Origin: an uncultured Saccharospirillaceae bacterium
Lineage (GTDB): Bacteria > Pseudomonadota > Gammaproteobacteria > Pseudomonadales > Oceanobacteraceae
Reading direction: 5' to 3'
Length of the DNA: 64,000 nucleotides
Assembly: GCA_947503895.1 (NCBI GenBank)
Contig: CANNFT010000006.1
Span: 62,001 to 126,000, forward strand
The position numbers and the translations under genes were made by a program. The notes below the pieces were generated by a model. It ran no database searches and had not been told where the DNA came from. It worked only from the letters and a program-made list of their open reading frames with translations. Position 1 is the stretch's first letter. The number at the start of each line of letters is the position of its first letter. This document shows positions 1 through 9,029 of this stretch, one piece after another.

Positions 1-1869
1 GGGCCATACCATATTGCTAAGTCCTTCTTAGGCGCACTGAAAAGCCGAGACTACGATGTCACGGTGACCCTTATCTTATTTAAACTGTTTGAGCGGCATG
101 TTGGGGCTGAAATCGATACGCTTTATGAAGAGGCCAATCGAATTCTCATAGATGACGGTTTATTACCAGATTTGAAAACCCGCAAAAAGCAATCTCGACG
201 TGCATCCTCAAAAAGTGATGAACCTGAAGAAGAAATGGGGCTATTAGGCCAATTGTTGCAGGCCATGCAGGGGGGAACACAATCTCCAACGGCTGCAATG
301 AATCAAGGGCTAGGGAATGCACAAGCAATGGGGGGTTTTGGAATGAACAATCCCGCATTGAACGGTGCGCAAGGGCAATTCGCCGGAGGGCCATTGGCGG
401 GTGGGCATTTTGGGGCCACTCCCCAAGGTGGCGGTTATCATTCAGGTGGCGGGCCGCACGGCGGTGGAGATGGAAATCCAGCGAATGGTTCTGGTGCTAA
501 CGGTGTTGCTCCTACTGGGAGTGAGGGTGGTTTTGTGCCCGTTGTGGCGCTGAGTCCTTCCCCCAATCTCTATACCGGTTTGCATCAAGTGCAAAATCAA
601 GTCCTGGATATGCAAATGTCTCCTCAGCAAGTGAGCCAGCAGCTTCAATCGCAATTGCATTACTCCACCCAGCATCATTCTAACGAAATGGTCACCCATG
701 GTGCGGTGATCAATTTAGTGGCGTTATTATTTGATTTTATTTTGGAAGATCACCAGCTACAGCCTGAAATGAAGCAGTTAATTGCTCGGCTGCAGGTGCC
801 TTTCGTAAAAGTAGCCTTGTTAGATAAAGGTTTTTTTGAAAAGAACGAACATCCCGCTCGTCTGTTACTCAATCGTCTTGCTGAAGCCGCTACCGGTTGG
901 CAAAAGCAAGAAGACGATGGCTTGTACGAAACATTAGAATCATGTGTGCATGGTGTACTGCGAGATTTTGACGAGGACATCAGTTTATTTGAGGACAGCC
1001 TTCAAGCACTTGAAGCTAAAATGCAGCCCGAAAACGAGCAACACCTCGAAATTGAAAAAAATCTGGTTCGAATTGAGAGAACTAAGACCGTCGCTGATGC
1101 TGCAACTCGCGCAGGCAGGGCGATCATTGACAGAGTATTGGATAATCACCCGGTTGCGCCCTCCTTCCAACCGGTTCTTCGTCAGGCATGGCTGCAAGTA
1201 CTGTTTCGACTGTACTACAAGCAGGGTGGATCACGACCTTGGCGACAAGCGTGTAAAGTTGCAAATGCATTGGCTTGGTCGCTTCAGCCGGATTCTGCTT
1301 TCAACCGAGAGCATTATGAAAAAACGACCCGCCAAGTAATGTCCGCAGTGCGCAAAGGTTTGGCGGCGATTCAATATAGTCATCCACAAATTGACGAGCG
1401 ATTATTAGCGATTGAAGACTTTTGGCAGCGTCAATTGTTGCGTGACGATGAATCCGCTAATGATGGTCTCGCGATTGTCTTAAATGAGGATGATCAGCAA
1501 GCATCATTAGGCAGCCTAGATCTGGCAGATGATGAGCTTGATGACGTTTTAGGTGGTTTAGGAAGTGAAGATGCGGATGAAGAAGAAGCGATCGATGAAC
1601 AATGGCTGGATCTAGTGACTGCCATGACGCCCGGTTCTTGGTGTGAACAACTGCTGGAAGACCAGTGGCTGCGTATTAAATTGGCCGATATCTTGCCTCA
1701 ATCCGGACGTTATTTATTTGTGAATCGTGCGGGGGTGAAGCAAGCGAGTTTGAGTAAATCTGAGCTGGCGCTCGCATTACGCGCAGGGCGTATTCGCTTA
1801 ATTGAAAATAGTTTGTTATTTGATCGTGCTTTATCCTCTGTCATCGAATCGCTCCGGATTGCCATTTAG
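1..1869 (+). CDS. DUF1631 family protein, 5' end outside the window
   Basis: The reading frame is open from base 1, so this gene begins left of the window; the GTG at 64 is internal, not the start. The visible protein shows the pattern of the DUF1631 family (sometimes mislabelled thymidine phosphorylase): an early 'KLFERHV' block, 'EANRILI', a central helical part with 'VARL'-like repeats, and a C-terminal 'YLFVNRAGVK' block. No biochemical function is established for the family to my knowledge. A Gly/Asn/Gln-rich low-complexity stretch of roughly 80 residues (about bases 265-520) sits between the N-terminal part and the rest and looks like a flexible linker. An acidic segment lies near bases 1480-1610. 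The gene ends 80 bases before ampD on the same strand. Confidence 0.8.
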   Translation, partial: GPYHIAKSFLGALKSRDYDVTVTLILFKLFERHVGAEIDTLYEEANRILIDDGLLPDLKTRKKQSRRASSKSDEPEEEMGLLGQLLQAMQGGTQSPTAAMNQGLGNAQAMGGFGMNNPALNGAQGQFAGGPLAGGHFGATPQGGGYHSGGGPHGGGDGNPANGSGANGVAPTGSEGGFVPVVALSPSPNLYTGLHQVQNQVLDMQMSPQQVSQQLQSQLHYSTQHHSNEMVTHGAVINLVALLFDFILEDHQLQPEMKQLIARLQVPFVKVALLDKGFFEKNEHPARLLLNRLAEAATGWQKQEDDGLYETLESCVHGVLRDFDEDISLFEDSLQALEAKMQPENEQHLEIEKNLVRIERTKTVADAATRAGRAIIDRVLDNHPVAPSFQPVLRQAWLQVLFRLYYKQGGSRPWRQACKVANALAWSLQPDSAFNREHYEKTTRQVMSAVRKGLAAIQYSHPQIDERLLAIEDFWQRQLLRDDESANDGLAIVLNEDDQQASLGSLDLADDELDDVLGGLGSEDADEEEAIDEQWLDLVTAMTPGSWCEQLLEDQWLRIKLADILPQSGRYLFVNRAGVKQASLSKSELALALRAGRIRLIENSLLFDRALSSVIESLRIAI

Positions 1870-1949
1870 TTTTCAACACCTGTCCGTGCATTTTCAGTGA
1901 GATAAGGTATGGTGATACGTCTGTTAGTCCGTAACTTCAGGCGACTTCC

Positions 1950-2513
1950 TTGAACAACCAATCTGACCTTCGTCTTCGAATCATAAACCACAAGCTGGTT
2001 CAGGCTCGGTGGGTACCTTCTCCCAATTACAATCAACGCCCGATGAACCAATCTCCCTCGCTGCTGGTGATTCATAATATTAGCCTGCCCCCTAGAGAAT
2101 ACGGTGGGCCGTATATTGAACAATTCTTTAGCAATCAATTGGACACACATGCGCACCCATATTTTCAGGAAATTGAAGGTTTGGAAGTTTCGGCTCATCT
2201 ACTGATCCGACGTGATGGCGAATTGATTCAATTTGTGGCATTTGATCAACGAGCTTGGCATGCGGGAGTCAGCCAGTTTGAGGGGTGCGAAAACTGCAAT
2301 GATTTTTCAATTGGAATTGAATTAGAAGGCACCGATAACGACGAATACACAGACCAACAATATGAACAGTTGAAAGCTGTTACGCATTGCTTGATGATGG
2401 AATACACTCATATTTTGCCGGATAGAATAGTCGGTCATCAGGATATTGCACCTTTGAGAAAAACTGACCCTGGTCCTGCGTTTGATTGGTTACGATATAA
2501 GGGTGAACTTTAG
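1950..2513 (+). CDS. ampD: 1,6-anhydro-N-acetylmuramyl-L-alanine amidase AmpD
   Basis: Cytoplasmic zinc amidase that removes the peptide from anhydromuropeptides during cell-wall recycling; loss of AmpD raises the AmpR inducer in bacteria that have ampC. The 187-residue protein is a full-length amidase_2 domain. Zinc ligands are visible as H42 (VIHN), H163 (VGHQDIAP) and D173 (KTDPG), with K171 in the place of the conserved active-site lysine. I chose the TTG start because the N-terminal block 'VPSPNYNQRP' is conserved in AmpD and the next ATG (2043) would cut it off. ampE follows 89 bases later, the usual order. Confidence 0.95.
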   Translation: MNNQSDLRLRIINHKLVQARWVPSPNYNQRPMNQSPSLLVIHNISLPPREYGGPYIEQFFSNQLDTHAHPYFQEIEGLEVSAHLLIRRDGELIQFVAFDQRAWHAGVSQFEGCENCNDFSIGIELEGTDNDEYTDQQYEQLKAVTHCLMMEYTHILPDRIVGHQDIAPLRKTDPGPAFDWLRYKGEL

Positions 2514-2602
2514 CCCACCGCTTATATTAAGATTCAAGCGCACAGACCCGTAGAGGATTAACTCTCTCGTGACCGTAACGCAATACTCGTAAAGGATCGT
2601 TC

Positions 2603-3442
2603 ATGAAATTCATGGTGTTGTTATTCAGTTTGTTATTGCAAAGACAAACACACAAAATGGATTACGAACGAAACCAAGTTTGGTTTGAGCGCTTGGTTAA
2701 ACCATTTGATGTCATTAATCTCAGCGTGAAAGGTCAAGTGCTGGCTTATCTAACAGCCGTTGTTTTACCGAGTGTTTTGCTGTGGGGGGCGTTGGCAGCC
2801 ATCGCGCCGTTATTTTGGGGATTAGTGGGATTTGTAGCCCAAGTCTTGGTGTTTCTATACATTCTCGGGCGTGACGATTACAGCCAACACTTTAAGCAGT
2901 ACAAGGCCTGCTGGCAGCGACAAGACTACCAAGCCGCCTATATTTGTGCCCATGAACTGCTTAATGTGGATGAAAAACGCTGTGCAGCCAGTCCAAAGCA
3001 GTTGCATCAGGAAGTGACTGAAGCCTTAATCTACACATGGTTTACACGATTTTTTGTGGTCGTCTTTTGGTTGCTCGTGGCGGGTGTGCCGGGTGCGTTT
3101 GGTTGTATGCTCAGTTACTGGTTTGCGCAAACCTATCGATTAGATTGGACGCACATTTTAGTGTCAGCGTTGGAATGGATTCCTGCGAGAATTCTGAGTG
3201 TTTCAATGGCCCTGGCGGGCGATTTTGTAGGCAGCTTCTCGAAATCAATGACCTACTTCACGGACTTTCATACCGACTCAAAAACCGTTTTGCTGGGGTC
3301 AGCACAGCTGAACGAAAGCGACAGTGAATTCAGTGTCAGTGAAGCCCAAGATAAACTCAGCGACATTAACCAGCTTATGATTCGATGCGCGATTATCTGG
3401 TTATTGATGGCGGCCTTCTTCACTATATTTGGTCGCCTGTAG
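2603..3442 (+). CDS. ampE: AmpE-like inner-membrane protein
   Basis: Protein of 279 residues with an N-terminal segment 'MKFMVLLFSLLLQRQ' and about four membrane spans (roughly residues 43-85, 148-172 and the C-terminal 255-277), matching AmpE in length and layout. AmpE accompanies AmpD and is called a signalling modulator of the beta-lactamase induction pathway, but its biochemical activity is not settled. An AAGGA ribosome site precedes the ATG. Position directly after ampD supports the call. The gene converges on mak. Confidence 0.88.
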   Translation: MKFMVLLFSLLLQRQTHKMDYERNQVWFERLVKPFDVINLSVKGQVLAYLTAVVLPSVLLWGALAAIAPLFWGLVGFVAQVLVFLYILGRDDYSQHFKQYKACWQRQDYQAAYICAHELLNVDEKRCAASPKQLHQEVTEALIYTWFTRFFVVVFWLLVAGVPGAFGCMLSYWFAQTYRLDWTHILVSALEWIPARILSVSMALAGDFVGSFSKSMTYFTDFHTDSKTVLLGSAQLNESDSEFSVSEAQDKLSDINQLMIRCAIIWLLMAAFFTIFGRL

Positions 3443-3448
3443 GTTCGA

Positions 3449-3471
3449 CCAGCATGTGCAAGTCATGCTGG
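3449..3471. terminator. hairpin between convergent ampE and mak
   Basis: Perfect 8-base inverted repeat (CCAGCATG / CATGCTGG) with a 7-base loop, 7 bases after the ampE stop and before the mak stop. There is no clear T-tract on either side, so its role as a terminator is only suggested by position. Confidence 0.4.
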
Positions 3472-3506
3472 CCTGCTGGACGTTGAGGATATGACTGACC
3501 CAAGAT

Positions 3507-4472
3507 TTACCGCGTATCACCCCACAGCCATGCTGCACCACGCACACCACTGGAGTCACCGTGTTGATTCTGCAGCAGTTGAGTTTCTACCTGATCTGAA
3601 AAAACGTATTTTCCCCATCGCTTTGGAACATCCTCGTATAAACCATCCACGTTAGAAACCCCACCTCCTAGCACAATGACGTCGGGATCAAATAGATTGA
3701 TGACGGTTGCCAGTCCGCGCGCGAGACGGTCGATATACTCAGCGTATACCCGTTCAGACTCAGTCAATGCGCTGTCTTTACTGGCGCATAACGCAAAGTG
3801 TGCTCGATTTTCAAAGGGAGAAGGGTGCAGGTTAAGCAACTCGTTTGCTTGTAGATTAACGCCGTGTTGCAGTCGGGCTTGCTCCGCCATCCCAGGTCCT
3901 GAAAGATAGGTCTCAATGCAGCCATGTTGTCCGCAATAACAAGGTTGTTGTGGGGTATCTCGATACGTTGGCCAAGGTAGAGGGTTGTGTCCCCATTCCC
4001 CTGCAATACTGTTTACACCACCAATAATGGATCGATTCACCACCAGTCCACCCCCAACGCCAGTGCCCAGAATGACACCGAACACCGAACTTGCAGATGC
4101 CGCTGCGCCATCGCTGGCTTCTGATAGGGTAAAGCAGTTCGCATCATTCGCGACCCTAACGGGTCGGGCCAGACTTGCTTCCAGATCACCTTTTAAATCT
4201 CTACCATTCAGACAAGTTGTATTGGCATTTTTTACCTTGCCTGTGGCTTTAGATAAACTGCCAGGAATGCCGATGCCGACTGAGCCGTGTGCGGACAGTT
4301 CTTTTTCGGTGTTGAGAATGAGTTGGGTAATGGCACTGAGAATGGCCTCATAGTCACCTTTTGGCGTCGGAACTCGATTTCGAATGAGTGTTTGGCCTGC
4401 GCGATCCATTGCGAGCACTTCAATCTTACTGCCACCTAGGTCAATACCAAGGCGAAGATCAGGTGTCGTCAT
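3507..4472 (-). CDS. mak: ROK-family fructokinase (Mak type)
   Basis: Sugar kinase of the ROK family, cytoplasmic, ATP-dependent. It shows the phosphate-binding start 'GIDLGGSKIEV', the catalytic 'ANDANC' block, the HNPLPW motif and the zinc cluster 'CYCGQHGCIE', and ends with 'GDSSGVRGAAWLW' as in E. coli fructokinase Mak. That similarity along the whole length is why I prefer fructokinase over glucokinase or GlcNAc kinase. The open frame extends upstream to 4532, but the ATG at 4472 starts the conserved domain (321 residues). It overlaps the 3' end of the PilZ gene by 14 bases, so the two are probably co-transcribed. Confidence 0.88.
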   Translation of the reverse strand: MTTPDLRLGIDLGGSKIEVLAMDRAGQTLIRNRVPTPKGDYEAILSAITQLILNTEKELSAHGSVGIGIPGSLSKATGKVKNANTTCLNGRDLKGDLEASLARPVRVANDANCFTLSEASDGAAASASSVFGVILGTGVGGGLVVNRSIIGGVNSIAGEWGHNPLPWPTYRDTPQQPCYCGQHGCIETYLSGPGMAEQARLQHGVNLQANELLNLHPSPFENRAHFALCASKDSALTESERVYAEYIDRLARGLATVINLFDPDVIVLGGGVSNVDGLYEDVPKRWGKYVFSDQVETQLLQNQHGDSSGVRGAAWLWGDTR

Positions 4473-4797
4473 AACTTTTAAACATTTCTTTTGCTGAGGA
4501 AGAGAGGTCGCAGAGTTTAAAGCCTGTGCCATACATAGTGCTATTTATTTTATTGCTCCACACACTTTCTGCCGTGAAAGTACCATTTCTTTTTTGGCCG
4601 ATGGTATTGGGAATATCCACCATGAGTAACCGATAGACGCGTCCTACATTCATGGGCGCCGCACTGGATACCATTACGCCACCCTCAGAGAAATCTGCCA
4701 TGATGCCGAGGTATTCGTTATTGTCTTGGTCAAATATGCTGACGGTTTGGCTGAGTGTTTTTCGAGCAAATTTACGGTTGTCACTTCCGGATTCCAT
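4459..4797 (-). CDS. PilZ-domain protein, putative c-di-GMP receptor
   Basis: A single-domain PilZ protein of 112 residues. The two c-di-GMP-binding signatures are visible: an RxxxR motif near the N-terminus (RKFAR, residues 8-12) and a D/NxSxxG motif (DFSEGG, about residues 35-40). Proteins of this kind bind cyclic di-GMP and act on flagellar, pilus or polysaccharide functions; the target here is unknown. It lies upstream of and overlaps mak, an unexpected partner. Confidence 0.85.
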   Translation of the reverse strand: MESGSDNRKFARKTLSQTVSIFDQDNNEYLGIMADFSEGGVMVSSAAPMNVGRVYRLLMVDIPNTIGQKRNGTFTAESVWSNKINSTMYGTGFKLCDLSSSAKEMFKSYDDT

Positions 4798-5057
4798 ATA
4801 TTACTCCCCCTGATGAATCGAACAGACAGGTTATCCGAGGCAGGTGCCAAAACGGACAAGTTGATAGGATTATCACTAGGCATTACTACCTGTTAAAACT
4901 AAGATTAGCCCCATTTGATGTTTGTGTCGTTATTGGGCTAGAGGTTAGCGGTCACTATTTATTGAAAATGCGCTGGACGGCATGTTGTTTACAGGCTGTC
5001 CGTTTAAGTGACTTCGGTTAGAATGTTAAGCCATTTTTTTACGCTAAAAGGGTCAAC

Positions 5058-5576
5058 ATGCTGCATTTCGTATTAGGTGGTGCTCGTTCAGGCAAGAGTC
5101 GTTATGCAGAGAGTCAGGCGGCACTTTACCATGAACAAACCGGACAGGTTGTCACCTACATGGCAACAGCGCAATCTCTCGATTTGGAAATGCAAGCCCG
5201 TATTACTCAACATCAAAATGATCGGCCGGATGCATGGTTGACCCGTGAAGAGCCGCTGAATGTGAGTGATGCGCTAGCGGATTTTTCTGCAAAAGACATT
5301 GTCATACTCGACTGCCTAACCCTTTGGTTAATGAATGTTTTAGACAGTGAGCGGGCATTACAACCTTGCGTTGATGAATTATTAGTGGCTTTAAACAGCA
5401 CACCTGCAGATGTATTTATTGTGTCCAATGAAATCACGCTAGGGGTGGTGCCGATGGGCGCGCTAAGCAGAAAATACGTCGACGAATTGGGGCGTTTGCA
5501 TCAACGAGTTGCCGCGCAAGCAGATAAAGTGACATTAATGGTGGCGGGTATTCCGCTCTCCGTTAAGTCTTCGTGA
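5058..5576 (+). CDS. cobU: Adenosylcobinamide kinase / guanylyltransferase
   Basis: Bifunctional enzyme that phosphorylates adenosylcobinamide and then transfers GMP to it, in late B12 assembly and cobinamide salvage. The 172-residue protein begins with the P-loop GGARSGKS and carries the 'RITQHQNDRP' histidine block, 'ILDCLTLWL' and 'VSNEITLGVVPMG', all typical of CobU/CobP. cobT follows, then cobC, so this is a nucleotide-loop assembly cluster; cobS is not in it. I saw no cobalamin riboswitch in the 260 bases upstream. Confidence 0.93.
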   Translation: MLHFVLGGARSGKSRYAESQAALYHEQTGQVVTYMATAQSLDLEMQARITQHQNDRPDAWLTREEPLNVSDALADFSAKDIVILDCLTLWLMNVLDSERALQPCVDELLVALNSTPADVFIVSNEITLGVVPMGALSRKYVDELGRLHQRVAAQADKVTLMVAGIPLSVKSS

Positions 5577-5627
5577 AATAAGAAAACATCTTTTTTGGAT
5601 ATCAAAACAATAAAAGGAAGCTCCGTA

Positions 5628-6668
5628 ATGCCTTGGTGGAATGAGCCCTGTAAGCCTTTAAGTATTGACGCTAAAACACTCGCACAAACGAGACAAAATG
5701 CATTAACCAAACCCACCGGCGCTTTGGGGGATTTGGAAGGGCTTGCCATTAATTTGGCTGCCATGCAAGGTGAAGAGAAACCCACCTTGGAACGGATATT
5801 TATCAGTGTTTTTGCGGCTGACCATGGCATTGCAGCGCAAGGCACATCGGCTTATCCGCAGGCCGTCACAACAGAAATGGTGAAAAATTTTGCGAACGCG
5901 GGGGCCGCTATATCAGTATTGGCGAATGATTTAGATGCTGCCTTCGAAGTGATTAACTTGGGCACCTTATTTGAAGTATTGCCGCACCCCCAAATTATTG
6001 ATTATCGCATTGCGGCGGGCACACAGGACTTTAGCCAAGCTGAGGCCATGACAGAAGAGCAGTTACAGGAAGCGCTACTGTGCGGACAGCGGGCAGCGCA
6101 TCGTGCTCATGAACGGGATGCACAGCTCTTCATTGGTGGCGAAATGGGCATTGGTAATACCACCTCAGCCACTGCATTAGCAGGCTATCAATTGCAACAA
6201 GAGATCGACTCTCTCGTGGGCCCAGGCACGGGCGCGAACGCTGAGCAAATTCAATTGAAAGTTGCATTGATCAAACAAGGCTTAGCCTTGCATCAATGCG
6301 GTTCGGCGGTTGAAGCCTTACAAAAACTCGGCGGGTTCGAAATTGCGGGCTTGGTCGGCGCTTATATCGGTTGTGCCCAGCTCGGGATTCCCATTTTAGT
6401 GGATGGTTTTATCAGCTCTTCTGCTGTCATGATTGCCGTGGCGATGAACCCAGGTGTAGCGGACTGGCTATTCTTTGGTCATCAAAGTGCCGAGCCTGGT
6501 CATCAAGCCATACTCGCATCATTGAAAGCCAAGCCGATATTGTCGCTAAATATGCGCTTAGGAGAAGGCAGTGGTGCCGCAGTGGCGGCAAATATTTTGC
6601 GTAGCGCCTGTGCGCTGCACAACCACATGGCGACGTTCGAACAGGCGGGCGTCACCGATAAAGGTTAA
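5628..6668 (+). CDS. cobT: Nicotinate-nucleotide-dimethylbenzimidazole phosphoribosyltransferase
   Basis: Makes alpha-ribazole phosphate from dimethylbenzimidazole and nicotinate mononucleotide, the lower ligand of cobalamin. The ATG at 5628 follows an AAGGAAG ribosome site by 7 bases and gives 346 residues, the usual size; the longer frame from a TTG at 5595 is less likely. Visible family blocks are 'TKPTGALG', 'FAADHGIAAQGTSAYP', 'GGEMGIGNTTSATAL', 'LVGPGTGAN' and 'GEGSGAAVAANI', which ends with the catalytic glutamate region. It lies about 50 bases after cobU and ends at a strong terminator. Confidence 0.94.
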   Translation: MPWWNEPCKPLSIDAKTLAQTRQNALTKPTGALGDLEGLAINLAAMQGEEKPTLERIFISVFAADHGIAAQGTSAYPQAVTTEMVKNFANAGAAISVLANDLDAAFEVINLGTLFEVLPHPQIIDYRIAAGTQDFSQAEAMTEEQLQEALLCGQRAAHRAHERDAQLFIGGEMGIGNTTSATALAGYQLQQEIDSLVGPGTGANAEQIQLKVALIKQGLALHQCGSAVEALQKLGGFEIAGLVGAYIGCAQLGIPILVDGFISSSAVMIAVAMNPGVADWLFFGHQSAEPGHQAILASLKAKPILSLNMRLGEGSGAAVAANILRSACALHNHMATFEQAGVTDKG

Positions 6669-6713
6669 AGAAAACCGTCATTGAACCTGCGCCGTTCATT
6701 CAATTAATCTCAA

Positions 6714-6754
6714 GGGCATCTCTATAAAGGCAAATTGACTTTATAGAGATGCCC
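6714..6754. repeat. perfect 16-base palindromic element
   Basis: GGGCATCTCTATAAAG (6714-6729) is repeated exactly as its reverse complement at 6739-6754, with a 9-base loop. It lies just before the cobT terminator and lacks its own T-tract. A related palindrome with the same GGGCATCTCT core is at 13512-13549. Confidence 0.75.
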
Positions 6755-6760
6755 TCAATT

Positions 6761-6792
6761 AAAGCCAGCAAATGTTATGCTGGCTTTTTTGG
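6761..6792 (+). terminator. Rho-independent terminator after cobT
   Basis: Stem AAAGCCAGCA / TGCTGGCTTT (6761-6770 and 6778-6787), 7-base loop, followed by a run of T. It separates cobU-cobT from cobC. Confidence 0.85.
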
Positions 6793-6833
6793 TTTAGGCC
6801 ATTCGCAGGCCCAGAAAAACATTAGGTGAACGA

Positions 6834-7412
6834 ATGAAACAACTGGATCTTCTTCGACACGGCGAGCCCATTGGGGGGCAAGTACTGCGGGGCACAACCA
6901 ATCATCCTCTCAGCGAGAAAGGCTGGCGGCAATTGGAGCAAAAATGCCGTGATCAACAATGGGATGTCATTATCTCATCGCCATTAGATCGCTGTTATCA
7001 ATTTGCTGTTCAGCTTGGTCGCCAATTAAACATCGAAGTGATCACCGCAGAGGATTTAAGAGAGTTTGATTTTGGAATTTGGGAAAACCAACCCATGGAA
7101 AAGGTATTTAAAGAAGATTTTGATCGTTTTAAAGGCATGTGGGGCGACCCTTTGAATTTCAGTGCGCCAGAAGGCGAAAGTTTAACGGCATTCGAAGCGC
7201 GTGTATTAAAAGCATGGTTCGGCTGTCTGGCACGCCAAGAACAAAAACAGCTATTAGTGTGCCATGGTGGCGTGATAAGAATTTTATTAAAAGAAATCCT
7301 AGGCTTACCTTTTCAAAATATTAACCGTATTGATGTACCCTATGCTTCCATTAGCAGAGTGCAAGTGAGTGAGGAAGAGCCTTACTATTACCAGCTTATG
7401 CAGCATGCATAA
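6834..7412 (+). CDS. cobC: Alpha-ribazole phosphatase, histidine phosphatase family
   Basis: Member of the histidine phosphatase (phosphoglycerate-mutase-like) superfamily, 192 residues. The catalytic RHGE motif lies at residues 10-13 and the second histidine in 'LVCHGGVIR'. In B12 assembly this enzyme removes the phosphate of alpha-ribazole phosphate or of cobalamin phosphate. Context (cobU and cobT before it, btuF 33 bases after it) makes CobC more likely than another phosphatase of the same fold. It has its own start after the cobT terminator, so cobC-btuF is probably a separate transcript. Confidence 0.85.
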   Translation: MKQLDLLRHGEPIGGQVLRGTTNHPLSEKGWRQLEQKCRDQQWDVIISSPLDRCYQFAVQLGRQLNIEVITAEDLREFDFGIWENQPMEKVFKEDFDRFKGMWGDPLNFSAPEGESLTAFEARVLKAWFGCLARQEQKQLLVCHGGVIRILLKEILGLPFQNINRIDVPYASISRVQVSEEEPYYYQLMQHA

Positions 7413-7445
7413 GCCATTAAATTTCGCGAACAAAACGAAGTATGA

Positions 7446-8321
7446 ATGATGAATGTGTTCACCAGTAAGAGCAGAGGCAAGCGATGGTTTCGGTCTTGTA
7501 TTTTCATGCTTATATGGCTTAGTCCGTGCACCTACTCAGAAGAAACGACACCCATTAAAATCGTCTCCCTTGCACCTCATATCACCGAGTTACTGTTTGA
7601 GATTGGTGCTGGCCATATGATTGTAGCAACGGTGAATTATGCCAATTATCCTGAAGCGGCTAAAACCATTCCACGGATTGGTGATTATAATAGCGTGCGC
7701 ATTGAGTCAGTGCTTATGCTTCAGCCTACCTTTGTGGTTGCACAGCCAGGGACAGCATTGGAGCCATATTTATTAAAACTCAAGAAATTAGGCGTGGATG
7801 TTCGATACAGTCATCCTGAAAACGCTCAACAAGTGGCTGAGCATCTTCTGAAATTGGGGCGTTGGACGGGGCAAGGCGAAGAAGCCAAGCGAGTCGCGGA
7901 TCAATTTTTGAGTGACTGGCAAACACTGAGGCAGACCTACAATCATCGGAATATATCCAAGCAGCCGCTTAAAGTGTTTTTTCAAGCCTGGCTCAACCCA
8001 TTGATGACGCTTAATCGCAATAACTTGATCCATGAAGTTATTGAGCTATGCGGTGGGCGTAATGTATTTGCAGAATTGCCCATGCAAGTTCCTCAGGTGA
8101 GCGTTGAAGCGGTTATTAACGCAAACCCTGATGTCATCATTTACAGTGGCGAAACGCCAATGGATGACACACCGCAGCATTGGGCTTCTTGGCAGGGCAT
8201 TACAGCTGTGCGAGACAACAAGATCTTTTGGGTTCACTCAGATGATCTTGCTAGACCAGTGCCCGGTATTCTGAAGGGGGCCAGAAAGTTGTGCCAATTG
8301 ATGCATCCCGCTTCGTCCTGA
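7446..8321 (+). CDS. btuF: Vitamin B12 periplasmic binding protein (BtuF-like)
   Basis: Class III ABC-transporter substrate-binding protein, 291 residues, with an N-terminal export signal (about residues 14-30). The body starts at 'IKIVSLAPHITELLFEIGA', the usual BtuF beginning, with 'RIGDYNSVRIE' and 'GITAVRDNKIF' further on. It would deliver cobalamin or cobinamide to a BtuCD permease; btuC and btuD are not in the window. The cob neighbours support B12 over a siderophore substrate. The last 15 codons are echoed downstream by a broken copy (8329-8427). Confidence 0.88.
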   Translation: MMNVFTSKSRGKRWFRSCIFMLIWLSPCTYSEETTPIKIVSLAPHITELLFEIGAGHMIVATVNYANYPEAAKTIPRIGDYNSVRIESVLMLQPTFVVAQPGTALEPYLLKLKKLGVDVRYSHPENAQQVAEHLLKLGRWTGQGEEAKRVADQFLSDWQTLRQTYNHRNISKQPLKVFFQAWLNPLMTLNRNNLIHEVIELCGGRNVFAELPMQVPQVSVEAVINANPDVIIYSGETPMDDTPQHWASWQGITAVRDNKIFWVHSDDLARPVPGILKGARKLCQLMHPASS

Positions 8322-8328
8322 GCAGGTG

Positions 8329-8427
8329 AAGGGCGCTAGTACGCTGTGTCAATTGACGCATCCCGCTGCCTCTTGGCGAGGCGAGTGGTGCACGTATCTG
8401 ATTAAAAATCATCCTGTTTTATGCTGA
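8329..8427 (+). pseudogene. remnant of a second btuF 3' end
   Basis: Translated from 8329, this stretch reads KGASTLCQLTHPAAS, closely matching the btuF C-terminus KGARKLCQLMHPASS coded at 8274-8318. The frame then runs on to a TGA at 8425-8427. The two copies are 55 bases apart and in different frames, and several differences fall at third codon positions, so this looks like an old duplicated or recombined gene end, not chance. There is no start codon or body, so it is not a gene. Confidence 0.6.
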
Positions 8428-9029
8428 GACAGGAGGTTTGTGCTAAAAACGAAGTAGACATAAATCGCCATTTTTTAAATGTCATTCCCTCGCAGACCCA
8501 TCCTGTATTCATAAGCAAATACCTTTATAAGTACTGTGAATACAGGCTATTCGTAAGACTTATGGGTGTTTTAAGGTCCAATTTAATCCATTAATCTCAA
8601 ACATCCGTTTGAATATTCTGGTTGACCAGACAAGCCAATTTTGTGAATCTCTTTGGCCGTCAAGTTAGCAATGCCTTCAAAAACGGCCTAATTTGACAGG
8701 CTAAAATCTGCTGAGATGTGCATTCAAAAATAATCGTGCGATGCTCATGCAGAAGATATTCAAGAATGATAATTCTATTGGTTAGCAGTTGGTTGAAACG
8801 CACTTTTAGTGATTCTGACTCACAGCGTTCACTTTAATAATAATGAAAAACAACGTAGGTAGGTTGTGACCAAAAGCCGAATATTGTACGCATTTGTACA
8901 CCTCTTTTTTTTCGGATATTCAACCCAGAGCTTCATGTGCATTTCAACACTCACTGCGATTAGTACAACAGCGATAGATGATTCTTTGTCTATACTCTCC
9001 TTATAACTTTGTGTCACAAGGAAACCTTG
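8428..9029. other. gene-free stretch before aceE
   Basis: About 600 bases without a convincing gene. It holds an inverted repeat (CCTGTATTCA at 8502-8511 with TGAATACAGG at 8537-8546), flanked by an outer CCCAT / ATGGG pair. A TATACT hexamer at 8991-8996 could be a -10 element for aceE, but I see no good -35. No pdhR-type regulator is present upstream. Confidence 0.5.

Noticed and set aside
64..1869. GTG at 64 as the start of the first gene
   Set aside because: The frame is open from base 1 and the residues before 64 fit the DUF1631 family, so the gene is cut by the window edge.
1866..2198. 110-codon minus-strand frame over ampD
   Set aside because: Overlaps the conserved ampD coding sequence and has no recognisable features.
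4798..5057. Possible second cobalamin riboswitch before cobU
   Set aside because: None of the conserved core blocks (GCCACTG, CCCCCGCAA, AGCCCG) is present on the plus strand.
8829..9017. 62-codon minus-strand frame upstream of aceE
   Set aside because: Short, no ribosome site or known pattern, lies in the promoter region of aceE.
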